A stretch of 14,545 bases of DNA from Rhizobium sp. Q54. Lineage in GTDB: Bacteria > Pseudomonadota > Alphaproteobacteria > Rhizobiales > Beijerinckiaceae. The stretch spans positions 1 to 14,545 of the forward strand of contig CAMDKB010000052.1 in the NCBI GenBank assembly GCA_945901195.1. Reading direction: 5' to 3'. The first letter of the stretch is position 1. Each line of letters opens with the position of its first letter. The notes under the pieces are model-generated. The model was not told the origin of the DNA, searched no databases, and worked only from the letters and a program-made list of their open reading frames with translations. This document shows, in pieces, positions 7,581 through 13,653 of this stretch. The position numbers and the translations under genes are program-made.

Positions 7581-7614
7581 CTGCGGCGTCCAGGATCACA
7601 TCGGATTTTGCGCT

Positions 7615-8781
7615 CTACTCCGCTGCTGCCTTTACATGGGGCTGCGGCAAGCGGTTCTTGAAATAGGGCAACACTTCCTTGGCTATGGCGATCTGGTTTT
7701 CCTGCACCATCGCATGGGGCATCGTGCCAAATTGCGTCTTGGTCAGTGAAATCCCAAAGCCTGCGAGATCCTGATAAGCCGCCAGCTTTTCGCGCACCGT
7801 ATTGGGACTGCCCACAATGACAACGCCCTTTTCCAGGATATCCTCGGCGCTCTGACGCTGGCTCATGAAAGCCTTCATCGCCCGCACGCGCTTGACAGAC
7901 GCGACTGAACTATAGCCCGGCGGGGACATCATCACAGGATTGCGCGAGAGAAAATCGTTGGCATAGGCTTCCAGATGCGGGCGGACCTGCTTCAACGCCA
8001 GCTCGTCGGTTTCTGCAACGTATATCGCATTGGACCAACAGAGCTGGTCAGGCGTGGCCTGATATCCGGCTTTGTCGGCCTCTTCACGGAAGAGGCTGAA
8101 GGTTTGCGCCACAGCGGCGATCGGCGCCAATGTCTGGCAATAGGTGTAGCGTTTTTGCGCGGACCAGCGGATCGTATCGATTGACCCGGACGAGGGCGTA
8201 AAGATGCGCGGATAGGGCTCGCTATAGGGGCGCGGCCAGGGATTGACGTGCTTGAACTTGTAATAGCGCCCATCAAATTCAAACGGGCCGGGCTGTGTCC
8301 ACGCCTTGATGATCAGGTCATGGGCTTCATGAAAGCGCGCATGGGATTCAGCCGGGTTTATGCCCATTGTATGATATTCGGCGCCGATCCCGCGCACGAA
8401 ACCTGCAATAAACCGCCCCCTGAGGAGATTGTCGAGCGTGGCAAACTCCTCCGCAATCACGAGCGGATTGTTGACCAGCGGCAGCGCGCGGCCGAGCACT
8501 GCGACATCTCCGTGCTTGATGCTGCGCGCCAGTGCACCGGCCAGAACGCCCGGCGTAGGCATGATGCCATAAGCGGTTTGATGGTGTTCGTTCACCGCCA
8601 CGCCATCGAAACCAAGCTTGTCGGCGAATTCGAGCTGGTCAAGATATTCGTGATAGAGGTCCGCGCCTTTCTTGGGATCATAAAAGGCGTTGGAATAGGT
8701 GACCCAGGATGTGCCCTGCCTGCGAATTTCTTCCAGGTTGGCATGGGCATACGGCATCAGATGGAAATTGAAGATTTTCAT
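7615..8781 (-). CDS. Luciferase-like flavin-dependent monooxygenase (LLM class)
   Basis: A 388-residue member of the bacterial luciferase-like superfamily, a TIM-barrel enzyme that normally uses reduced FMN (or F420 in some branches) and oxygen. Family landmarks are EFADKLGFDGVAVNEHHQ (51-68, with the NEHH motif), VAVLGRALPLVNNPLVIAEE (93-112) and the DNLLRGRFIAGFVRGIGAEY stretch (117-136). The frame is open upstream to 8910, but the ATG at 8779-8781 is the better start: it has GGAAAGGG just upstream, begins with the typical first strand MKIFNFHLMPY, and overlaps the previous gene's stop as ATGA. The N-terminus before it lacks any family likeness. It probably performs an oxygenative attack (hydroxylation, Baeyer-Villiger or C-S/C-N cleavage) on the imported compound. 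No flavin reductase partner is encoded in the window. Confidence 0.93.
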   Translation of the reverse strand: MKIFNFHLMPYAHANLEEIRRQGTSWVTYSNAFYDPKKGADLYHEYLDQLEFADKLGFDGVAVNEHHQTAYGIMPTPGVLAGALARSIKHGDVAVLGRALPLVNNPLVIAEEFATLDNLLRGRFIAGFVRGIGAEYHTMGINPAESHARFHEAHDLIIKAWTQPGPFEFDGRYYKFKHVNPWPRPYSEPYPRIFTPSSGSIDTIRWSAQKRYTYCQTLAPIAAVAQTFSLFREEADKAGYQATPDQLCWSNAIYVAETDELALKQVRPHLEAYANDFLSRNPVMMSPPGYSSVASVKRVRAMKAFMSQRQSAEDILEKGVVIVGSPNTVREKLAAYQDLAGFGISLTKTQFGTMPHAMVQENQIAIAKEVLPYFKNRLPQPHVKAAAE

Positions 8782-9569
8782 GCCGGAACCCTTTCCGCGT
8801 TCAGAAATTTTGAAACTGCCTTTACGAAAGCGTCCGCCTTTTCGATATAAGGCGTGTGGCCGCTCGACTCGATGATTTCGACGCGCGAATTCTTTATCAG
8901 CTTCTGCCATTCATGGGCGTGCGCCGCGGGAAAGATCCTGTCCTGTGCGCCCCAGACGATCAGCGTTGGTGCGTCTACTCTGTGCAGCCATTTGCGCAAG
9001 TTTGGATCGTGCCAGCGCGGCGACCACGCCATTTGCGAGATGACCATCTGATTTGCGATGCGCGTATCTTCGCTTTCGGCTGTGAGTTTATACTCTTGTT
9101 CCGCCTTGCCGGCAGAAGGGTCTGCGAATTTATCGAGAATCCCCTGTTCTTCGGTCACAAGAAAAAGATCAATCCCGTTTGCGCCGGCCACTTTCATACC
9201 CGCCGCATCGACCAAGGTCAGGTTGGCAATGCATCCCTTGGCCCGCATCGCCATTTCGGCCGCAATCCAGCCCCCAAGACCCAATCCCATCAGCCTTACA
9301 TCCTTCAGGCCAAGTGTATCGAGCAAGTCGAGATAGAAATTCGCCATGTCGGCAACACAGTCAAGCCACTCGGGCTTAGGAGCGCCGCCAAAGCCAGGAT
9401 GTTCGGGCGCGATGACATCGTAGGATTGCGCGAGCGCATCCATATAGCTGCGCCATCCCTCCGAAGCGTCATCGCCGCGCAGCAAGACGAGCGGAGCCCC
9501 CTTCCCCGCCCGCATGAAGCGAACTGGCGTGCCACGCACATCTAAATTCTGGTATACCGGATTAACCAA
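8778..9569 (-). CDS. Alpha/beta hydrolase-fold protein lacking the nucleophilic serine
   Basis: A 263-residue alpha/beta hydrolase of the MhpC/BphD-like type. The fold markers APEHPGFGGAPKP (54-66) and LMGLGLGGWIAAE (93-105) are clear, but the nucleophile elbow normally read as GHSLGG is GLGLGG here: Gly97 replaces Ser and Leu96 replaces His. I checked the codons (GGA TTG GGT CTT GGG GGC) directly. Candidate acid Asp210 (WGAQDRIFP) and base His238 (SSGHTPY) are kept. The oxyanion stretch LLHG is LLRG (29-32). It may therefore use non-serine chemistry, as cofactor-free dioxygenases of this fold do, or act as a binding or lyase protein. The start is TTG (9567-9569) with AGGGG 6 nt before it; no in-frame ATG lies nearby upstream. 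Its stop overlaps the monooxygenase start (ATGA), so the two are translated together and probably act on successive intermediates. Confidence 0.88.
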   Translation of the reverse strand: MVNPVYQNLDVRGTPVRFMRAGKGAPLVLLRGDDASEGWRSYMDALAQSYDVIAPEHPGFGGAPKPEWLDCVADMANFYLDLLDTLGLKDVRLMGLGLGGWIAAEMAMRAKGCIANLTLVDAAGMKVAGANGIDLFLVTEEQGILDKFADPSAGKAEQEYKLTAESEDTRIANQMVISQMAWSPRWHDPNLRKWLHRVDAPTLIVWGAQDRIFPAAHAHEWQKLIKNSRVEIIESSGHTPYIEKADAFVKAVSKFLNAERVPA

Positions 9570-9575
9570 AATGCA

Positions 9576-9580
9576 CCCCT
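9576..9580 (-). promoter_or_regulatory. Ribosome-binding site for the TTG-started hydrolase
   Basis: AGGGG on the minus strand lies 6 nt from the TTG at 9567-9569. It decides the start, because the only other upstream codons are non-canonical and the next in-frame ATG would remove the first 18 residues, including the first beta strand. Confidence 0.6.
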
Positions 9581-9613
9581 GTCATTGTTTCAAAATCAAA
9601 CTGGCCCAAAATA

Positions 9614-10354
9614 TCAAATCATGGGTTGGCCGAGATAAGGCCGATTTGCGCGCTTGCACCAGTTTTCCCAGGCACGTTCCCATGAATAAGGCGTCAGGAT
9701 TTTCTCCCATGCCTTTATTTCACCGTCAGTGAGGAATTTGAGCTTGCCTGTCAGCTGGCTCATACCGAGCGCTTCCTTTTGAAGCCGTGCGTTGACGTCG
9801 AGCTGGATGGCGCGGAAAACGCATTCACGAATATTGGCGCCAGCCACCGCGCAGCCATGGCCCCGCATCAGCGCCACATTGCCCGAACCCAGCGTTTTCA
9901 CGAGATCGCGGCCCATGGACATATTGACCACCAGCAAATCGGTATCACCGAATTTATCCTCGGAATCCCAGACAGGAACATCGCGGCCGATGCACGCGCC
10001 CACATGCGCCATGGGCTTCAATTGCCACCCGGTCACACCAAAGGGCAGCAGGCTGCCGGTGTGAGAGTGGATGACACATTGCACCTCAGGCCGGGCTTCA
10101 AAGATCGCGCCATGGATATACCGTTCCAGATAGGGCTTGCGTTCGCCCGCATCGACTGCCGTCCCGTCCATTTCGAACGTGATGATATCCTCAGCCTCAA
10201 TCAGATCAGGCGCACGGGCGCGCGAAAGCAGATAGCGATTGGGATTTTCCGGATGGCGAACGCTGATGTGGCCGAAGGAATCCAGAATTTCCTCACGCGC
10301 CAGAATACGGTTGCCCGTGACCAATTCCTCGATAATTTCCTGCACTTTTGACAT
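9614..10354 (-). CDS. Class II aldolase/adducin-family protein
   Basis: A 246-residue protein of the fuculose-phosphate aldolase/adducin-head fold. The Zn site is complete: His96 and His98 in VIHSHTG, His166 in MRGHGCAV, and the catalytic Glu77 in PYLERYIHGAI. The phosphate-binding residues of sugar-phosphate aldolases are not obvious, so the substrate need not be phosphorylated. Characterised relatives include L-fuculose-1-phosphate aldolase, RhaD, AraD and the 3,4-dihydroxyphthalate decarboxylase type. The start ATG follows GGGAGAGAAGA, a strong ribosome site. It sits 41 bp after substrate-binding protein 2 and 44 bp before the Ser-less hydrolase. In a catabolic operon it could carry out retro-aldol cleavage or decarboxylation of a hydroxylated intermediate; which one cannot be decided here. 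Confidence 0.92.
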   Translation of the reverse strand: MSKVQEIIEELVTGNRILAREEILDSFGHISVRHPENPNRYLLSRARAPDLIEAEDIITFEMDGTAVDAGERKPYLERYIHGAIFEARPEVQCVIHSHTGSLLPFGVTGWQLKPMAHVGACIGRDVPVWDSEDKFGDTDLLVVNMSMGRDLVKTLGSGNVALMRGHGCAVAGANIRECVFRAIQLDVNARLQKEALGMSQLTGKLKFLTDGEIKAWEKILTPYSWERAWENWCKRANRPYLGQPMI

Positions 10355-10395
10355 TCTTCTCTCCCGTATGACTTTTTGTTGTTTTACTTGTTCGA

Positions 10396-11367
10396 CTATT
10401 TGAACGGCACCCGGAACAGTTCAGCGAGCTGTTCTGAAGACAATTCCTTGGGGATATATTTGAACTGCACCGCGTCTCGTTGCAAGAGATCGGTTCCCTT
10501 GATCAAATCAGGATTCAGATCGGCTTTGGGATAGGTGGTTTCAAAGGCCTTTTGCGCCACTTCGAGTTTGAATTCACCCCATTTGGCGTAAGCTTCCAAC
10601 GCTTTAGGGTCGGAAAAAAGCCATTCGCGCGTTTCCCGGTATGCAGCCATGAAGCGCAGCATCACGTCGCGGCGCTTCACCAGGGTGGTGAGATTGACGA
10701 TCAGAACGCGCGGCGTGACACTCTGCAAGTCAGGCACTTCGCTGGCGCGGCCGATGAGCCGCACGGTCCCGTCGAGCACCTTGTCGAGCAATATTGTGCC
10801 GCCTGACCAGCCGACATCCACCTGGCCGCTCATCATCTGGGTATAGGAAGCAGCAGGGCCGCCCACAGGCGTTTCCTTGAAGGCAATCTTGAAAAAGTCC
10901 TTGAACGCCAGAACCGCTGTATTGGAAGACGAGCCACGTGTTGAATAGGATACGGTCTTCCCGCCAATGTCGCGGAATGACTTGATGGCCGAATCTGGCC
11001 TCACATACCAGAAAAGGTCATTGGCCCCGTGCATCGTCGCACCGAACACGCGAACCGGGGCCCCTTTGGCGAACACGCTCATGACGCCTAAAGTCCCCGC
11101 GCTGACCCCTATGTCGGCACTGCCGGAAATGACGGCCTGAACTGTTTCGCCGCTTCCCTGCGTGTAGACCATTTCAAGTTCGATGCCGTGTTTCTTGAAT
11201 ATCCCTGCTTCGCCGCCCAGTGGAGCCACAGCGTTCTCAAAGGCGCCTTTCTGCCCAATGGCGAGCTTGAGTTGATCAAGCGCAAAAACTTCGGTGGATA
11301 AGCAACATAGAGCAATGGCGGCTACACGATGCGCCAGCAGTCTTCCTAAGCCGGATTCGACGCCCAT
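10396..11367 (-). CDS. ABC transporter periplasmic substrate-binding protein 2 (NMT1/THI5-like)
   Basis: A 323-residue secreted protein and clear paralogue of substrate-binding protein 1. Residues 1-29 form a signal peptide with predicted cleavage after TEVFA. Cysteines at 21-22 do not fit a lipobox. Shared blocks with protein 1 include KLA..QKGA, YTxGxxETVQAV, the VSxGxLG segment, KGAPxR, FWYVRxDSxIKS and a GKT...GSS ligand-loop stretch. The C-terminal half diverges more, so the two proteins may bind different ligands. The ATG is preceded by GGGAGA 5 nt away. It is the first gene of the minus-strand operon and has no permease or ATPase of its own nearby, so it probably shares the importer encoded about 6 kb downstream. 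Confidence 0.92.
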   Translation of the reverse strand: MGVESGLGRLLAHRVAAIALCCLSTEVFALDQLKLAIGQKGAFENAVAPLGGEAGIFKKHGIELEMVYTQGSGETVQAVISGSADIGVSAGTLGVMSVFAKGAPVRVFGATMHGANDLFWYVRPDSAIKSFRDIGGKTVSYSTRGSSSNTAVLAFKDFFKIAFKETPVGGPAASYTQMMSGQVDVGWSGGTILLDKVLDGTVRLIGRASEVPDLQSVTPRVLIVNLTTLVKRRDVMLRFMAAYRETREWLFSDPKALEAYAKWGEFKLEVAQKAFETTYPKADLNPDLIKGTDLLQRDAVQFKYIPKELSSEQLAELFRVPFK

Positions 11368-11472
11368 TGCGTTCTCCCATTTCTCAATTCAGCGTTGTAG
11401 CGCAGCAAATAGACCCCTCCGATGCTGACAGTTATCATTACACCCAGGCTGACCTGCTTTCGATATCCAGTT

Positions 11473-11502
11473 AGTCTAGCCTGAAATCCCAGAGATTTAC
11501 AA
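11473..11502 (-). promoter_or_regulatory. Weak candidate promoter for the minus-strand operon
   Basis: On the minus strand TTGTAA (11497-11502) and TAGACT (11473-11478) are separated by 18 nt, each matching 4 of 6 consensus bases. This would give a leader of about 100 nt before substrate-binding protein 2. The call is tentative. Confidence 0.2.
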
Positions 11503-11594
11503 AGCATGACCAGCGTGGCATCTAATCGCCAAGCAAGAAGCAGCCAGCGCAGCCTCCCGGGGACCGGAGAGACCGGCGCCAAAATACAGGAGCA

Positions 11595-11627
11595 GCTATG
11601 AACGAGTCACTTGGACCGGTTCATAGC
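11595..11627. repeat. Inverted repeat GCTATGAAC ... GTTCATAGC
   Basis: Two perfect 9-bp arms (11595-11603 and 11619-11627) are separated by 15 bp that include one GGACCGG copy. TCATAGC recurs at 11653-11659. There is no T-run next to it, so a regulator binding site or a leader RNA stem is more likely than a terminator. Confidence 0.5.
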
Positions 11628-11714
11628 GGAGCATGTCCCAAACCCCGCTTTCTCATAGCTGTGTTCATTCCCATACCATCAGCGCGCTGCCGCACGGAAG
11701 TGGCAAGCTCGTGT

Positions 11715-11725
11715 CCCGGTCCGGG
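11715..11725. repeat. Palindrome CCCGG-T-CCGGG
   Basis: Perfect 5-bp arms around one base. It contains an inverted GGACCGG copy. It lies about 90 bp upstream of the SDR start, within reach of a promoter. Confidence 0.35.
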
Positions 11726-11751
11726 CACTTGAAACTCAGCCTTCACAGCTT

Positions 11752-11769
11752 AGGTGGACTTGTCCTCCT
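11752..11769. repeat. 18-bp imperfect dyad AGGTGGAC-tt-GTCCTCCT
   Basis: Arms of 8 bp with one mismatch around a 2-bp centre, ending 46 bp before the SDR start codon. The position and symmetry suit an operator for the SDR-AKR unit. The binding protein is unknown. Confidence 0.4.
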
Positions 11770-11804
11770 GTTGTTCCGGTCCAACTACTCGACACTCCTG
11801 ATCT

Positions 11805-11808
11805 AAGG
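11805..11808 (+). promoter_or_regulatory. Ribosome-binding site deciding the SDR start
   Basis: AAGG is 7 nt from the ATG at 11816 but only 1 nt from the ATG at 11810, so the second Met is the more plausible start. Confidence 0.5.
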
Positions 11809-11815
11809 CATGCCC

Positions 11816-12577
11816 ATGAAGCTTAATGGTAAAACGGCGGTCATCACCGGCGGCGCAGGCATAATAGGCGCTGCGACAGCCAAACACTTCATCGCAGAAG
11901 GCGCGCGCGTGGCGCTTGTCGACAGGGACCAGACACAATTAGCTACCGTATTGGCCGAACTGGAAGCTAGCAAAGCTGTCGCCATTACAGCCGACGTGAC
12001 CAAAGGCGCAGATTGCGCCCGCTACGCGCACGAAGCTCATGCCGCCCTGGGTCCAATCGACGTGTTTTTCAACAACGCAGGGATCGAAGGCAAATTTGCA
12101 CCGCTGCCGGAATTTTCCGAGGAGGTTTTCGAGGAGGTTTATGCCGTCAATGTCCGCGGCGTGTTTCTCGGCCTCAAATACGTGTTCCCCGTCATGCGGG
12201 ATGGGGGCAGCATCATCATCACATCATCGACCGCAGGACTCCGTGGTTCGCCCCATTTTGCCGCCTACACCATGAGCAAACACGCAGTGATTGGCCTGAT
12301 GCGGACGGCCGCCGCCGAAGGCGCTCCCCGACGCATACGCGCCAACACGATTCATCCGGCGATGGTGGAGAGCAACATGATGCGACGGCTCGAAATGCAG
12401 CGCGTCGGCAATCGCACGCTGGAAGACATACAACAGGAATACAAATCAAAAATTCCTTTGGCCCGCTACATCGATCCCTCGGAAATTGCAGCTTCGGTTG
12501 CCTGGCTGGCCTCAGACGAGTCCCGCATGATCACTGGTTCGCAACACGTCGTCGATGGCGGCGCGATGATGATCTGA
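11816..12577 (+). CDS. Short-chain dehydrogenase/reductase (SDR)
   Basis: A 253-residue classical SDR that oxidises an alcohol or reduces a ketone with NAD(P). Features are the cofactor loop TGGAGIIG (11-18), Asp36 at the end of the second strand (LVDRD), which favours NAD over NADP, NNAG (86-89), and the catalytic set Asn112, Ser138, Tyr151 and Lys155 (YTMSK). The C-terminal VVDGGAMMI is typical. The glycine loop departs from TGxxxGxG: the sixth position is Ile, a variant seen in some sugar-acid and polyol SDRs. The start at 11816 gives the better ribosome-site spacing; a two-codon longer form from 11810 is possible. It is divergent from the catabolic operon and 41 bp before the aldo/keto reductase, with which it forms a two-gene unit. 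It probably handles an alcohol or carbonyl intermediate. Confidence 0.93.
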   Translation: MKLNGKTAVITGGAGIIGAATAKHFIAEGARVALVDRDQTQLATVLAELEASKAVAITADVTKGADCARYAHEAHAALGPIDVFFNNAGIEGKFAPLPEFSEEVFEEVYAVNVRGVFLGLKYVFPVMRDGGSIIITSSTAGLRGSPHFAAYTMSKHAVIGLMRTAAAEGAPRRIRANTIHPAMVESNMMRRLEMQRVGNRTLEDIQQEYKSKIPLARYIDPSEIAASVAWLASDESRMITGSQHVVDGGAMMI

Positions 12578-12605
12578 TCTGTTTTGGTAAGCATTGATTT
12601 AAAGC

Positions 12606-12612
12606 GGGGAGG
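12606..12612 (+). promoter_or_regulatory. Strong ribosome-binding site for the TTG-started aldo/keto reductase
   Basis: GGGGAGG lies 6 nt before the TTG at 12619. An in-frame TGA at 12595-12597 excludes an upstream ATG. Confidence 0.75.
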
Positions 12613-12618
12613 CCTGAC

Positions 12619-13638
12619 TTGAAATATCGACGGATTGGGGCGACGCAACTTGAACTCTCGGAAATCGGCTTTGGTTGCGGCGGCAATGCGGGCTTGATGG
12701 TTCGCGGGGATATTAAAGAGCAAACACGCATGGTGGCGCGCGCGATTGAACTTGGCTTCAATTATTTCGACAATTCGCCCGACTACGGCGATGGCAAGGC
12801 TGAAGAAAACCTCGGGCTCGTGCTGCGCGAACTGAAACACCGCCCTGTTCTCAATTCGAAGATCGAAATCCGGGCAGAAAATCTCGGAAATATTGCAGAC
12901 CATGTCGTGCGTTCAGTTGAACACAGTTTGAAGCGTCTCAAAATTGATTATCTCGACGTCGTGCAAATTCATAACGGGCCCGTGTCCGTTCCGCCCAAAC
13001 TCGAAGGCAAGGTCTATACACATTTATGGAACGAGGACTATCTGGCGCCCGGCGGCGCAATCGATGGGCTGCTGCGTCTCAAGCGTGATGGAAAGCTGCG
13101 ATATAGTGGCTTCATTTGCCGTGGCAACGACGCGCAGGAGGTTTGCGACCTCCTCGACACCACCTATTTCAGCCTCATCAATGTTCCCTACACACTCTTC
13201 AATCCATCGGCAGGACGCGCCATGCCGGACGGGCTCAAAGCACCGCTCGACTTTGGCAACGTGATTTCCCAAGCTGTTGCCCGTGGCGCTGGCTCTGCGA
13301 TTTATGCTCCACTTGCCGGAGGTGCCTTAAGCGACGACGCCATTTCGGGCGCCCCGCGCCATCCCCTGGCGCGCCAGGAAAATGCAGATGGCGACAAGGC
13401 GCGCAAGGAGCGGACTCGCGCGACGTCGCTGGCTTTTCTGGCACGGGACAACGGCATCAACATGGCGCAGGCTGCATTTCGATTTATTCTCGATCATCCA
13501 GCAGTCACCGTGGCGCTGGGTGGTTTCTCGTCGATGCAGCAATTGGAAGAAATTGCAGCGGTGCCAGATCTGCCAAGCTTTTCTGCGATGCAAATGGCGC
13601 GCCTCGATACTGCCTGGCACAACAATTTGGGCGTATGA
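12619..13638 (+). CDS. Aldo/keto reductase
   Basis: A 339-residue (alpha/beta)8-barrel NAD(P)H-dependent oxidoreductase. The complete AKR catalytic tetrad is visible: Asp51 and Tyr56 (YFDNSPDYGDG), Lys81 (LNSKIEI) and His118 (DVVQIHNG). The N-terminus MKYRRIGATQLELSEIGFG is the usual first strand, which fixes the start at TTG 12619 with a strong GGGGAGG before it. The next in-frame Met is at residue 28, inside the barrel. Likely relatives are L-galactose or D-threo-aldose dehydrogenase-type AKRs, but the substrate is not certain. A lengthened segment at about 233-275, rich in charged residues, forms a loop before the last strands. It follows the SDR by 41 bp and ends 15 bp from the convergent EAL gene. 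Confidence 0.93.
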   Translation: MKYRRIGATQLELSEIGFGCGGNAGLMVRGDIKEQTRMVARAIELGFNYFDNSPDYGDGKAEENLGLVLRELKHRPVLNSKIEIRAENLGNIADHVVRSVEHSLKRLKIDYLDVVQIHNGPVSVPPKLEGKVYTHLWNEDYLAPGGAIDGLLRLKRDGKLRYSGFICRGNDAQEVCDLLDTTYFSLINVPYTLFNPSAGRAMPDGLKAPLDFGNVISQAVARGAGSAIYAPLAGGALSDDAISGAPRHPLARQENADGDKARKERTRATSLAFLARDNGINMAQAAFRFILDHPAVTVALGGFSSMQQLEEIAAVPDLPSFSAMQMARLDTAWHNNLGV

Positions 13639-13653
13639 TTTTAAGGGCGTGTT

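Larger units (their letters stand above)
11368..11815. promoter_or_regulatory. Divergent intergenic region between the catabolic operon and the SDR/AKR pair
   Basis: About 450 bp without a convincing gene. It must hold the promoters of both units. The heptamer GGACCGG occurs four times: plus-strand copies at 11561-11567 and 11613-11619, inverted copies at 11716-11722 and 11776-11782. A further GACCGG is at 11571-11576. Several dyads are listed separately. Promoter calls by eye are weak on both strands. An open frame at 11346-11582 (minus, TTG start) resembles no family and overlaps the start of the binding-protein gene, so I treat it as noise. Confidence 0.6.

Noticed and set aside
8782..8910. 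43-codon N-terminal extension of the flavin monooxygenase
   Set aside because: It would overlap the hydrolase by about 130 nt and lacks family likeness; the ATG at 8781 has a ribosome site and a classic ATGA overlap.
11284..11367. Lipoprotein signal in substrate-binding protein 2 (Cys21-Cys22)
   Set aside because: The residue before each Cys does not fit the lipobox; a signal peptidase I site after Ala29 fits better.
11346..11582. Minus-strand 78-codon frame in the divergent region
   Set aside because: TTG start with no ribosome site that I can see, overlaps the start of substrate-binding protein 2, and no family match; the hydrophobic stretch alone is not enough.
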